64,000 nt of DNA. Origin: Pseudomonadota bacterium (GTDB lineage: Bacteria; Desulfobacterota; Desulfobulbia; Desulfobulbales; Desulfocapsaceae). Below, piece by piece: positions 54,698 through 63,642 of this stretch; within the stretch, counting starts at the first letter, position 1, and every line of letters begins with the position of its first letter. The position numbers and the translations under genes are program-made. The stretch is taken from assembly GCA_018817385.1 (NCBI GenBank), contig JAHIUA010000001.1:1-64000 (forward strand), in the 5' to 3' direction. The notes under the pieces are model-generated. The model worked only from the letters and a program-made list of their open reading frames with translations. It did not search any database and was not told where the DNA came from.

Positions 54698-56467
54698 ATG
54701 TCTGCACCCGATCAGAAGTCAAAGCCTTCATCACTCTGGATCCGTTTCTTTCCTTTCCTGCTCTGGCTCAAAGGGTATGGCCCCTCTGAATTTCGTAGCG
54801 ATGGCCTGGCTGGTTTGACCGTTGCCGTGGTCCTCATCCCCCAGGCAATGGCCTATGCCATGCTTGCTGGTCTGCCCCCGGTCTACGGACTCTATGCAGC
54901 CACCATAACTCCTGTTATCGGAGCACTCTGGGGGAGCCTGCGACAACTCGCAACCGGCCCTATCGCCATTATGAGCCTCCTGGTATTAACGACCTTAAGC
55001 CCATTGGCCGAACCGGGATCAGGAGAATATGTTTCCCTGGCCTTTGTTCTTTCATTCATGGTCGGAGGACTTTACTTTCTTCTTGGGGTCCTGCGGATGG
55101 GTCTGATAATGTCCTTTATTTCCCACTCCTCTGTCAAGGGTTTTACCGCCGCCGCAGCCATCATCATCATTTCCACCCAACTCCCGCACTTCCTGGGCAT
55201 TACCGTTGAAAAACATGAGTATACCCTCCCGATGTTAATCAATATCGTTCGTGAATTGAGACATCTGAATCCATACACATGTGCGCTGGGGATTGTTTCC
55301 TTCTCTATTATTTACATCATCAAACGTCTCAGCAAAACCATACCGGCAAGTTTAATCGCACTGGCGACAGCCACTGCGGCATTGATGGTGTTCGGTCTTG
55401 AGCAACAGGGTGTTGCCGTCATAGGCGAAATCCCCATTGGTTTGCCGAGCTTCACCCTGCCTCAGCTCACGTTTCCAATGCTCAGTAACCTTGCAGGCCC
55501 AACAGTGGTTATAGCCCTGGTCAGCTTTGCAGAAACCTATTCGGTGGGTAAGGCTATCTCCACCCAAAGCAAGCAAAAAGTAGATGTTGATCAGGAGTTT
55601 ATTGGCCAGGGACTTGCTAATCTCATTGGCTCCTTCTTTCACTGTTATCCGGTCAGCGGATCTTTTTCACGTTCGGCGATCAATTTTGCCGCCGGTGCCA
55701 AAACAGGTGTCTCCAGTATTATATCCAGCCTTTTTGTTATTCTCTCCCTGCTTTTTCTGACACCGCTTTTTACCAATATTCCCAAAGCCGCCCTTGCAGC
55801 ACTTGTTATCAATGCAGTGCTGCTCCTTTTTAACCCCAAAGAGGTTTTTGCCCTTTTAAAGAAAAATCGCCATGATGGTGTCGTTGCCGTCACGGTTTTT
55901 AGCATGGGCCTTGTCATCAAGCCCGATTACGCCTTGCTCCTTGGAGTCATGATGTCTCTCATTTTTTTCCTCTGGAAAACCATGCACCCGAGTATTGTCA
56001 GGATAACCAGAGATCCGGAGCTGAACATGTTTGTTGATGGTGACCTGAGCAACAAACCTGATTGTCCGCAAATACTGCAGTTACGGATAGACAGTGAGAT
56101 TTATTTCGGGAATGCCCAGTTTTTGGCGGAACACATCCTTGAACGAGTCAAAGAATCGCCCTCTTCTGTTAAATTTCTCCTGCTTGATTTTCAGGCAGTG
56201 AGCTTTATAGACATTACCGGTATTGATGAACTGCGGATACTTATGGACGACATGAAAAGCAGAGGGATTCGACCTGCGTTTATAAATATCACTCCACCCG
56301 TGAAGAACGTTTTCATATCTTCCGGTCTTCTGGATGATATTGATCCTGCCCTGATTTTTGACGGCAAGGGCACCGCAACCAACTCTCTTTTTATGCGCAT
56401 TGATCAGGACTACTGCAAAAACACCTGCCCCAACAGCCTGTTTCTCGAGTGTACCAGTCTAAAATGA
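54698..56467 (+). CDS. SulP-family anion permease with STAS domain
   Basis: 589 residues. About 12-14 membrane helices with the SulP signature P-Q-A-M-A-Y-A-M-L-A-G-L-P-P-V-Y-G-L-Y and F-F-H-C-Y-P-V-S-G-S-F-S-R-S-A. A C-terminal STAS domain (about 445-560) has D-F-Q-A-V-S-F-I-D-I-T-G. The protein ends with a Cys-containing tail (C-K-N-T-C-P-N-S-L-F-L-E-C) that is not usual for the family. It may import sulfate, bicarbonate or a carboxylate by proton or sodium coupling. It precedes acyl-CoA synthetase genes by 49 bases, which hints at an organic-acid substrate. The ribosome binding site is weak. Confidence 0.88.
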   Translation: MSAPDQKSKPSSLWIRFFPFLLWLKGYGPSEFRSDGLAGLTVAVVLIPQAMAYAMLAGLPPVYGLYAATITPVIGALWGSLRQLATGPIAIMSLLVLTTLSPLAEPGSGEYVSLAFVLSFMVGGLYFLLGVLRMGLIMSFISHSSVKGFTAAAAIIIISTQLPHFLGITVEKHEYTLPMLINIVRELRHLNPYTCALGIVSFSIIYIIKRLSKTIPASLIALATATAALMVFGLEQQGVAVIGEIPIGLPSFTLPQLTFPMLSNLAGPTVVIALVSFAETYSVGKAISTQSKQKVDVDQEFIGQGLANLIGSFFHCYPVSGSFSRSAINFAAGAKTGVSSIISSLFVILSLLFLTPLFTNIPKAALAALVINAVLLLFNPKEVFALLKKNRHDGVVAVTVFSMGLVIKPDYALLLGVMMSLIFFLWKTMHPSIVRITRDPELNMFVDGDLSNKPDCPQILQLRIDSEIYFGNAQFLAEHILERVKESPSSVKFLLLDFQAVSFIDITGIDELRILMDDMKSRGIRPAFINITPPVKNVFISSGLLDDIDPALIFDGKGTATNSLFMRIDQDYCKNTCPNSLFLECTSLK

Positions 56468-56516
56468 AAGGACAGGGTGAATATTATTTTTAATAGAATC
56501 AACCAAGGAAGAGTCT

Positions 56517-57884
56517 ATGGATCTTAACCCTCTGTTTGCCCCTGCAAGCCTGGCTGTATGCGGTGTTTCCCTTAGCAATGACAGGCATCCGGCCAATGTA
56601 ATCTATAATAAAAATCTGCTGCGTTTCCCAGTTACTGTCTATCCCGTAAATCCTCGGGGAGGAACACTCCGGGGGGAAAAGGTTTATACGGCTATTGATC
56701 AGATAGAAAACGATATTGATCTGGCGGTAATCGCCCTCCGGGCAGAACTCGTTCCGGAAACACTGCAACAATGCATATCAAAAAAGGTTAAAGGCGCTGT
56801 TGTTATATCAGGTGGATTTGCCGAGGCAGGAAGACAGGATCTTCAAGAGCAACTCCTTACCATAGCCACCCGGGCCGATTTTCCCTTTATCGGCCCGAAC
56901 TGTCTGGGGATATATGCTCCCTCCCAGGTAGATACTTTTTTTCTCCCCAGTGAGCGCATGATCTACCCGGACAAAGGCAACGTGGCCGTAATCAGCCAGA
57001 GCGGTGGTATCCTGGTTGATCTTCTGGTAAAATTCGCCGGAGAAGGAATAGGACTCTCTCTGGCCGTCAGTATAGGCAATAAAGCTCTGGTGAAAGAGGA
57101 ACAACTCCTCCAGTTCCTGGCTAATGATCCAGCAACCTCGGTTATAGCCTTTTACATTGAAGGATTCGGCGAGAATGAGGGCCGCAAGTTTGTAAACGCA
57201 GCCCGAAAGTGTCAAAAGCCGGTTATCGTGATGAAGGCGGGCAAAACCCACGGCGGCCAGAGAGCAGTTTCAAGCCATACAGCCTCTTTAGCCGGAGATT
57301 ACAAGGTGCTCTCCGACATCTTTGCTCAATACGGTATCGTCGAGGCAAAAAACGAACTGGAACTGCTTTCCTTTTGCGAATCCTTAAGCAGCTATCAGAA
57401 TTCTTCGGCCAAAAAGATCGGTATCATTACCAGCAGCGGTGGACACGGAGCCATGGCAGTTGATGCATGTCTGGCCCACGGCCTGGAGGTGCCGATGTTG
57501 CCGGAAGCTGACCAGCACTCGTTACGAGAGTCTCTGTCCCCAAGTATTCGCACCATTGCAGCTCTAGGCAACCCCATCGATCTGACCGGAAGCGCCGTGG
57601 AAGATGATTTTGCCACTGCCACATCATCCCTCTTCGAATCAGTACAGGTTGATTGCGTTCTCATCCTCCTCCTCCCCTATCTTCCCGGAATTTCCTCTGA
57701 TCTCAGCGCCCGCATAAGCCAGCTGGCAAAAAAAGCCGACAAACCGCTCATCGCCTATGTCCCTCATGTGGAGAAGTACCGCATGCTTATTGACGGATTC
57801 GAGTTCAACCAGGTACCTGTTTCACCATCAATCGAAGGTGCAGTCTTGATGGTAGAAGCACTGCATAGGAGATCATCATGTTAA
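56517..57884 (+). CDS. ADP-forming acyl-CoA synthetase, alpha subunit
   Basis: 455 residues. A CoA-binding Rossmann domain (1-130) starts L-F-A-P-A-S-L-A-V-C-G-V-S. Two succinyl-CoA-ligase-like domains follow, with I-S-Q-S-G-G-I-L-V-D and the phosphorylated His in S-S-H-T-A-S-L-A-G. It converts acyl-CoA, ADP and phosphate to acid, CoA and ATP (or the reverse) together with the beta subunit, which overlaps its end by 7 bases. AAGGAAG precedes the ATG. Acetate is the usual substrate, but others are possible. Confidence 0.92.
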   Translation: MDLNPLFAPASLAVCGVSLSNDRHPANVIYNKNLLRFPVTVYPVNPRGGTLRGEKVYTAIDQIENDIDLAVIALRAELVPETLQQCISKKVKGAVVISGGFAEAGRQDLQEQLLTIATRADFPFIGPNCLGIYAPSQVDTFFLPSERMIYPDKGNVAVISQSGGILVDLLVKFAGEGIGLSLAVSIGNKALVKEEQLLQFLANDPATSVIAFYIEGFGENEGRKFVNAARKCQKPVIVMKAGKTHGGQRAVSSHTASLAGDYKVLSDIFAQYGIVEAKNELELLSFCESLSSYQNSSAKKIGIITSSGGHGAMAVDACLAHGLEVPMLPEADQHSLRESLSPSIRTIAALGNPIDLTGSAVEDDFATATSSLFESVQVDCVLILLLPYLPGISSDLSARISQLAKKADKPLIAYVPHVEKYRMLIDGFEFNQVPVSPSIEGAVLMVEALHRRSSC

Positions 57885-58564
57885 GGAACATCAGAGAGAT
57901 TCTCTCCCTGTCAGCCAGCCAATACGGCTGGGTAATGGAACCAGACGCCAAGGACATTCTCCGACTGGCCGGAATCGATGTCCCTCTCTATCGCTGGGTC
58001 AAAACCCCGGATGAGGCGCTGGAGTTCGCCCGAACACAGGGATATCCCTTAGCGATGAAGATTGTTTCCCCTCAAGTGCTGCATAAGTCAGATGTGGGGG
58101 GCGTGATTGTCGGAATCAACACCCAGGAAGCATTGCTTGCCGGCTTTGAAAAAATGACCCACTTAACTGGCTTTACCGGCGTACTCCTTGAGGAAATGTG
58201 CCAAGGAATTGAACTCATCGTAGGCGCCAAAATCGACTTTCAATTCGGGCCGGTGTGTATGTTGGGTATTGGTGGGGTAAGCGTTGAAATCTATCAGGAT
58301 ACTGTTATTCGCATGGCACCAGTCGAAAAAAAAGATGTCGAATCAATGGTGGCCCATCTCAAGGCACACAGCCTTCTCCAGGGATTTCGGGGCACAAAGC
58401 CGATTAATATGGCAGCTCTGAGCCAGCTGCTGATCACCTTTTCCAGTCTGGTGACTGAGTTATCTGATGCTATTGAATCAATCGATCTGAACCCGGTTAT
58501 CTGTAACGAAGAACGGTGTGTTGCTGCAGATGCGAGGATAATACTGCCCCCGACAAGGAGTTAA
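57878..58564 (+). CDS. ADP-forming acyl-CoA synthetase, beta subunit (ATP-grasp)
   Basis: 228 residues. ATP-grasp subunit with M-K-I-V-S-P-Q-V-L-H-K-S-D-V-G-G-V (active His) and a C-terminal D-L-N-P-V-I. It supplies the nucleotide-binding half of the enzyme whose alpha subunit is directly upstream. Split subunits are common in archaea and some anaerobic bacteria. A hairpin follows the stop, ending the SulP-alpha-beta transcript. Confidence 0.92.
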   Translation: MLRNIREILSLSASQYGWVMEPDAKDILRLAGIDVPLYRWVKTPDEALEFARTQGYPLAMKIVSPQVLHKSDVGGVIVGINTQEALLAGFEKMTHLTGFTGVLLEEMCQGIELIVGAKIDFQFGPVCMLGIGGVSVEIYQDTVIRMAPVEKKDVESMVAHLKAHSLLQGFRGTKPINMAALSQLLITFSSLVTELSDAIESIDLNPVICNEERCVAADARIILPPTRS

Positions 58565-58571
58565 GCACCTG

Positions 58572-58597
58572 TTTCGCCAGCGGTGGCGAAATCATTT
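58572..58597 (+). terminator. Hairpin after the beta subunit gene
   Basis: TTTCGCCA (58572-58579) pairs with TGGCGAAA (58584-58591) around GCGG, followed by T-C-A-T-T-T-T. Short but perfect; it starts 8 bases after the stop. Confidence 0.6.
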
Positions 58598-58786
58598 TCA
58601 GCCTGCCCGGAGTGCGGCTGCATCTGCTTTCCTGGCCTTGCAGGTTGCCGCGTGATGTCGTCTTCTCTAGTGAATTCAAGCAGACAAAAATAATCTTTGG
58701 CAGATGTATCAAGAAGGGCTTATAACTCTCAGAGAGTTCGTCTTTTTCTATGAACGGCTGTGTTATGCGATGGAGAAAAATATATA

Positions 58787-60625
58787 ATGATTACAGATAA
58801 GGCCTTACTCCTTTCCCTGGTGGTCTTTGCCGGTATTTTTTGTCAATGGCTGGCCTGGCGGGTAAAGCTGCCTGCCATTCTCTTTCTCCTCTGCACCGGC
58901 ATTCTTGCCGGGCCAGTCTTTGGCTGGCTGGATTCTGATGCCCTCTTTGGCGACCTGCTCTTTCCCTTTATCTCACTTTCTGTTGCCATCATTCTTTTTG
59001 AAGGCAGCCTTACCCTCCAGTTTCATCAAATTGCCGGGCTGAGACGGGTAATCCGAAATATGGTATCCGTCGGAGCGCTTCTCACCTGGCTGATCACCAC
59101 AGTGACGACCCATTACGCCCTGGCCTTTTCCTGGGAGCTTTCCTTTCTTTTTGGTGCCATAACCGTAGTCACCGGACCGACTGTGATCGTACCTCTCCTG
59201 CGTACGGTCAGACCAAGTGCAGCGGTGGCCAATATCCTGCGCTGGGAAGGGATCGTGATTGATCCCATCGGTGCCATCCTGGCTGTTTTGGTCTATGAGT
59301 TCATTCTCCTGGGTAGCGCTGGCAACGCCATGAGCCATACTTTTTTGGCATTTGCCAAAATGCTTGCCACTGGTCTTGCCCTGGGCTCAGTATCCGCCTA
59401 TCTCTATGCCACCTTACTTCGCCGCCACTGGTTGCCCGAATTTCTCCACAACGTCAGTACCCTGGCCCTGGTCATCATGGTCTTTTCCCTGTCAAACATC
59501 CTCCATCACGAATCAGGACTACTGACAGTAACCATAATGGGCATATGGCTGGCCAACAGCAGGGACGTGCCCATCAATGAAATTATTAATTTTAAAGAGA
59601 GCCTCAGTGTTCTCCTGATCTCCGTCCTTTTTATCGTCCTGGCCGCCCGCCTGGATTTCGAAATGATAGTCAAACTCGGCTGGCCAGCACTCTTTGTCTT
59701 TCTTTCCATCCAGTTTCTCTCTCGCCCCCTCAGCGTCATCATCTCGTCCTTTGGCTCAAGTCTGAGCTGGCCGGAGCGCCATCTCCTGGCCTGGATCGCT
59801 CCCCGAGGTATAGTAGCAGCCGCCATTTCAGCACTTTTCGCCATCAAACTGGAGGAGTCCGGCCATGCTGAGGCATCCCTTCTGGTCCCCTTAACCTTCA
59901 TGGTGATTATCGGCACCGTGGGACTGCAAAGCACCACTGCCGGTTTTATTGCCAGGTGGCTGGGAGTGGCTGAGCCAGATCCAAAAGGATTTCTCATTAT
60001 AGGTGCCAATCGCGTTGCCAGGGCGATTGCCCATGCCCTGAAAACGGCGGAATTTCGGGTAGTACTGGTTGATACCAGCTGGGAGAAGATCAGAATGGCA
60101 CGGATGGAGGGTTTGAATACCTATTATGGCCAGCCCGTTTCCGAACATGCCGATCGCCATCTTGATCTGGTCGGTATCGGCAGGATGCTGGGATTATCCC
60201 CTCATGATTCGCTTAACTCATTATCCTGTATGTATTATCGGATGGAACTGGGCTATAATGCTGTTTACGCCCTGCAGACCGAGCAAGAAAAGGATATTGC
60301 CGAGGACAGAAAGACCGCCTCGGCCCAGAAATGGGCCACCCTCTTTGGATCCGAGGTGACCTTTTCCTCTTTGGTGGCCGGCCTGCACAAAGACTGGTCT
60401 ATCCGCAGTACTCTGCTGACAGAAAGTTACACCTATGAAAAATATCTCCGCAACTACCAGGAACGGGCAATTCCCCTCTTTGCTCTCAGTCCCAATGGAA
60501 CCCTGGAAATTTTCACCGTGGAAAAGCAGCCTCTTCCCGGAGCCGGCTGGACCCTGCTCAGCTTTATAGCTCCGGAAGAAGCAACGGAACCAAGCTCAAA
60601 AACAGAGCGCATTAAGGATGCATAA
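58787..60625 (+). CDS. CPA-family cation/proton antiporter with TrkA-N-like domain
   Basis: About 612 residues. Twelve or so membrane helices in residues 5-400, with motifs T-G-P-T-V-I-V-P-L-L and W-E-G-I-V-I-D-P-I-G-A (the N/D-containing ion site of NhaP-type antiporters). A C-terminal cytoplasmic region (about 400-610) starts F-L-I-I-G-A-N-R-V-A-R and resembles a TrkA-N nucleotide-binding domain with a degenerate Gly motif. It should exchange Na+ or K+ for H+. Start ATG at 58787 has GGAGA about 10 bases upstream; a GTG at 58760 is possible. Confidence 0.9.
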   Translation: MITDKALLLSLVVFAGIFCQWLAWRVKLPAILFLLCTGILAGPVFGWLDSDALFGDLLFPFISLSVAIILFEGSLTLQFHQIAGLRRVIRNMVSVGALLTWLITTVTTHYALAFSWELSFLFGAITVVTGPTVIVPLLRTVRPSAAVANILRWEGIVIDPIGAILAVLVYEFILLGSAGNAMSHTFLAFAKMLATGLALGSVSAYLYATLLRRHWLPEFLHNVSTLALVIMVFSLSNILHHESGLLTVTIMGIWLANSRDVPINEIINFKESLSVLLISVLFIVLAARLDFEMIVKLGWPALFVFLSIQFLSRPLSVIISSFGSSLSWPERHLLAWIAPRGIVAAAISALFAIKLEESGHAEASLLVPLTFMVIIGTVGLQSTTAGFIARWLGVAEPDPKGFLIIGANRVARAIAHALKTAEFRVVLVDTSWEKIRMARMEGLNTYYGQPVSEHADRHLDLVGIGRMLGLSPHDSLNSLSCMYYRMELGYNAVYALQTEQEKDIAEDRKTASAQKWATLFGSEVTFSSLVAGLHKDWSIRSTLLTESYTYEKYLRNYQERAIPLFALSPNGTLEIFTVEKQPLPGAGWTLLSFIAPEEATEPSSKTERIKDA

Positions 60626-61005
60626 TGGCGACAACAAAAAGATATTCACCTGACGAGAGTAAGAATAGTGCTCTGGACAATGCCCTCCATGAACGGGAAA
60701 TCAGACAGAAAACTTACAGAGAACAGGCCCTGAAAATTTTCCCATGGGTCTGCGGCAAGTGCGGCCGCGAATTTAGTGGTAAGAAAATCCGCGAACTTAC
60801 CGTCCATCATAAAGACCACAACCATGACAATAATCCACCTGATGGCAGCAACTGGGAACTCTTATGCCTCTACTGCCACGACAATGAACATTCTCGATTT
60901 CTTGACGTCGAATGGTGTGCCACTCCACCTCCTGGCAAGACGGATGATCCTGTCGCAACCCATACTCCTTTCTCGGCGCTCAAGGACATGTTGAAAAAAA
61001 AATGA
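60625..61005 (+). CDS. YajD-type HNH nuclease family protein
   Basis: 126 residues. The Cys pair C-G-K-C-G-R-E-F, the V-H-H-K-D-H-N-H-D-N-N core and a second pair C-L-Y-C-H-D-N-E-H make a zinc-bound HNH fold as in YajD. The family's nuclease activity is mostly unproven. The ATG shares its first base with the antiporter stop (TAATG), so it is co-translated. It converges on the regulator gene at 61068. Confidence 0.9.
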   Translation: MATTKRYSPDESKNSALDNALHEREIRQKTYREQALKIFPWVCGKCGREFSGKKIRELTVHHKDHNHDNNPPDGSNWELLCLYCHDNEHSRFLDVEWCATPPPGKTDDPVATHTPFSALKDMLKKK

Positions 61006-61067
61006 ATAGCATCGCTGCCCAAAAATGGAGGCAAAGAGAGTGCTGTTGAAGAGTTCCCAGGTTGATT

Positions 61068-62498
61068 TCAAGAAGAGGGCTCTCTGAAATCATAGGATTG
61101 GATATTACAACGTCGCAACAGGCGTTGAAAGGCCTGACGTTCCATGCCGCTGGCCCGGGCTGCAGCAGAGACATTGCCGTTGCTTTTGCTCAGGGCCGTT
61201 CTCAAATACTGAGAAGTGAACTGGGTAATTACTTCTTCTTTGGCCTCTTTGTAGGAAAGATCTGGGACAAAAACAGGAACTTCCATTCCTGCCTTCCCTG
61301 AACAGCCCTCCTCTAACTCTTCAGGATTGAGCAGGTCACTGGGAGTGATGATATGAGAGGTGGTGAGAAGTACCGCTCGGTTGATACGGTTCTGCAACTC
61401 ACGGACATTCCCCTTCCACTCCCGGCGCATAAGACATTGCAGGGCTTCCTGGGAAATCTCCATCCCCTGACGCTGATACTCCTCCGCATATTTCTTCAGA
61501 AAATTAAGGGCCAGCAGGGGAATATCCTCCCGCATTTCATTCAAACCCGGCATGGTAACGGTCATCACGTTCAAACGATAAAAAAGATCCTCCCGAAATT
61601 CCCCCATGGCCATCTTTTTTTCAAGATCCTGATTGGTGGACGCCAGGACGCGGACATCCACCTTGACGGTACTGGTCTGGCCCAGAGGTTGAATCTCCTT
61701 TTCCTGAAGTACCCGCAACAACTTAGTTTGCAGGGAAACCGGGATGTCGGCAATCTCATCAAGGAGAATAGTAGAGCCTGCTGCTTCCAGAAAGAGCCCA
61801 TCCTTGTCGTGATCGGCGCCAGTAAAGGCTCCTTTAGCATAGCCAAAGAGTTCACTTTCCAGAATCTGCTCAGGAAGGGCCGGACAGTTGACCGTGATCA
61901 TCTTTCTCTTGCCACGGTTACTCATCTTATGAATCGTCCTGGCCGCAACCTCCTTTCCTGTACCCGATTCCCCCCGGATAAGGACAGTCGCATCACTCTG
62001 GCCAAGACGGGTCAAAAGCTCTATGGCCTGACACAGGGGGCGACTCTGTCCCACAAATTCAGTGGGCCGGTCAGATTTTTCCAGTTCTTGGTGGAGCTGA
62101 AAATTTTCCCGAAGCAGCTGCGTCCGCTCAAAGGCACGAAGAACGACCTGGCTGATTTTCGTGTTATCAAAGGGTTTTTCCATGAAATCATAGGCCCCGT
62201 TTTTCAGGGCCATAACCGCCATTTCAATGGTCCCGTAGGCGGTCATGACAACAACACTGATGGTACCATCGACCACCGACACCTTTTCCAGAAGCTGCAG
62301 GCCATCCATATCCGGCATGACGATATCGGTAAGAATCACATCAGGACGCCAGGAATCAAGCACAGTTATGGCCTCAAGTCCAGATTGGACGATAGACACC
62401 TCGCAACCACAATTCTTGGCAAGAACCTTGCGGAGAAGAATGAGGAGATCCAACTCATCATCCACAATCAGAAGCCGTTTTGGAGAAGTATTCACCAT
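61068..62498 (-). CDS. NtrC-family sigma-54-dependent response regulator
   Basis: 476 residues. Receiver (about 5-120) with Asp in V-I-L-T-D-I-V-M-P and Lys in M-E-K-P-F-D; AAA+ domain with GESGTGKE, GAFTGA and I-L-L-D-E-I-A-D; C-terminal Fis-type HTH (G-N-V-S-A-A-A-R-A-S-G). No histidine kinase gene is adjacent, so its kinase is elsewhere. It is 5 bases downstream of a dual-specificity phosphatase gene, with which it shares a transcript. Confidence 0.95.
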   Translation of the reverse strand: MVNTSPKRLLIVDDELDLLILLRKVLAKNCGCEVSIVQSGLEAITVLDSWRPDVILTDIVMPDMDGLQLLEKVSVVDGTISVVVMTAYGTIEMAVMALKNGAYDFMEKPFDNTKISQVVLRAFERTQLLRENFQLHQELEKSDRPTEFVGQSRPLCQAIELLTRLGQSDATVLIRGESGTGKEVAARTIHKMSNRGKRKMITVNCPALPEQILESELFGYAKGAFTGADHDKDGLFLEAAGSTILLDEIADIPVSLQTKLLRVLQEKEIQPLGQTSTVKVDVRVLASTNQDLEKKMAMGEFREDLFYRLNVMTVTMPGLNEMREDIPLLALNFLKKYAEEYQRQGMEISQEALQCLMRREWKGNVRELQNRINRAVLLTTSHIITPSDLLNPEELEEGCSGKAGMEVPVFVPDLSYKEAKEEVITQFTSQYLRTALSKSNGNVSAAARASGMERQAFQRLLRRCNIQSYDFREPSS

Positions 62499-62503
62499 TT
62501 TTT

Positions 62504-63463
62504 CTAAACCCCTTTTCCGTCCCGCATAAGCTGGAAATACTGCTGTACAAAACGACCGGAGACGGTATTGGAAATGGAAAAGTGCAAGGCACCTTGAGGC
62601 GGGAAAGAACCGGTCAGGGCAAGGAAGATATCACGAGAAAGCCCGGCCGTTGTCCTGTCAAGGAGAGCCCTTTGGGCACTGTCCCCAACCTGACGGCAGC
62701 GCAGTGGGCGTTGACTGCAGATGAGACAGGTTCCTTCTCCAAAAAGCGGGCAAAGATATTCCTGGGTACTCTCTTCACCTTCCCGTGTTCCTGCCTGAAG
62801 AGCGAGCTCCAGGACATGGTGACGCTTTTTTTGAGTTAATCTTGAATTCATAACATGACTGACATGGACCGCCTCAACCAACTGCAGCTCAAAAGAATAA
62901 CGACAGATCGCAACATCAAGGTCTGCAGTCCCTGCCTTCTCCAGAAGTGAGGCGTAATCCTGGAGAAAGGGAATCAAGTTCACAGTTTCGGGATTTTCGA
63001 TAGTCGCTGCCCGGGCATCCAGTTGCCCCTGCCGCTTACCGTATTTCCTGAGAAGCTTCCACTGACTGTAATTACTAGGATTGGCCCGGGTACCTTTCAA
63101 TCGCTTTTCCGTATACTTGAGACCAAGCCCACGTCGCAGGAGATAGGCGGAGACAAAGGTGCCAGTACGACCAATGCCGTGACGACAGTGAACGAGGACC
63201 TTTTTCTTCAGGTAAAGAGCCTCATCCAGCCACTGCAGGGCCTCTTCCATACGTTCCATATCCGGGGCACACTCATCGGGGATGGGGAGAAAATAGACTT
63301 CGAAACCCGATTTTTCTTCAAGCTCATGCAGATCGCAAAACTCTCCACACAGATTGACGATGGATCCGATCCCCTCCTCCTTGATGGAATCAAGTTCTTC
63401 ATAGGACATCGGGGCAGAGCCAACGGCCAGCTGATTCGTTATCCAAGTAATAATATATGACAC
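62504..63463 (-). CDS. Dual-specificity protein phosphatase with YkgJ-like Cys-rich C-terminus
   Basis: 319 residues. An N-terminal tyrosine/dual-specificity phosphatase domain (1-150) has the P-loop V-H-C-R-H-G-I-G-R-T-G and general-acid Asp in the preceding I-P-D-E segment. The C-terminal half contains Y-L-C-P-L-F-x4-C-L-I-C-x-Q-R-P-L-R-C-R, like the zinc- or iron-binding YkgJ family. This fusion-like layout next to a sigma-54 activator is unusual. Start GTG at 63463 has only a weak ribosome binding site. A MITE-like element begins just upstream. Confidence 0.85.
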   Translation of the reverse strand: MSYIITWITNQLAVGSAPMSYEELDSIKEEGIGSIVNLCGEFCDLHELEEKSGFEVYFLPIPDECAPDMERMEEALQWLDEALYLKKKVLVHCRHGIGRTGTFVSAYLLRRGLGLKYTEKRLKGTRANPSNYSQWKLLRKYGKRQGQLDARAATIENPETVNLIPFLQDYASLLEKAGTADLDVAICRYSFELQLVEAVHVSHVMNSRLTQKKRHHVLELALQAGTREGEESTQEYLCPLFGEGTCLICSQRPLRCRQVGDSAQRALLDRTTAGLSRDIFLALTGSFPPQGALHFSISNTVSGRFVQQYFQLMRDGKGV

Positions 63464-63479
63464 TTCTTTCTCTTTTGTT

Positions 63480-63637
63480 AGTGCCTGTCCGGAACTGGCA
63501 ATTTTTAGTAACCCACGAAGCCTCCACTTGCCTCGTTGCTCTCAAAATCTATTTTTTTTCATATCAGACTGATGCCTGCAGTTCAATTCTTTGAGCGCCT
63601 CAATTGAGGAAAAACTCTCTCACTTCTGGACAGACAC
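63480..63637. mobile_element. MITE-like element with terminal inverted repeats
   Basis: Left end GTGCCTGTCCGGAACTGGCA (from 63481) matches the reverse complement of the right end (63618-63637, GTGTCTGTCCAGAAGTGAGA) at 15 of 20 positions. TTGTT occurs just outside both ends (63475-63479 and 63638-63642), consistent with a 5-base target duplication. About 157 bases, no coding capacity. No second copy was seen in the window. Confidence 0.5.
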
Positions 63638-63642
63638 TTGTT

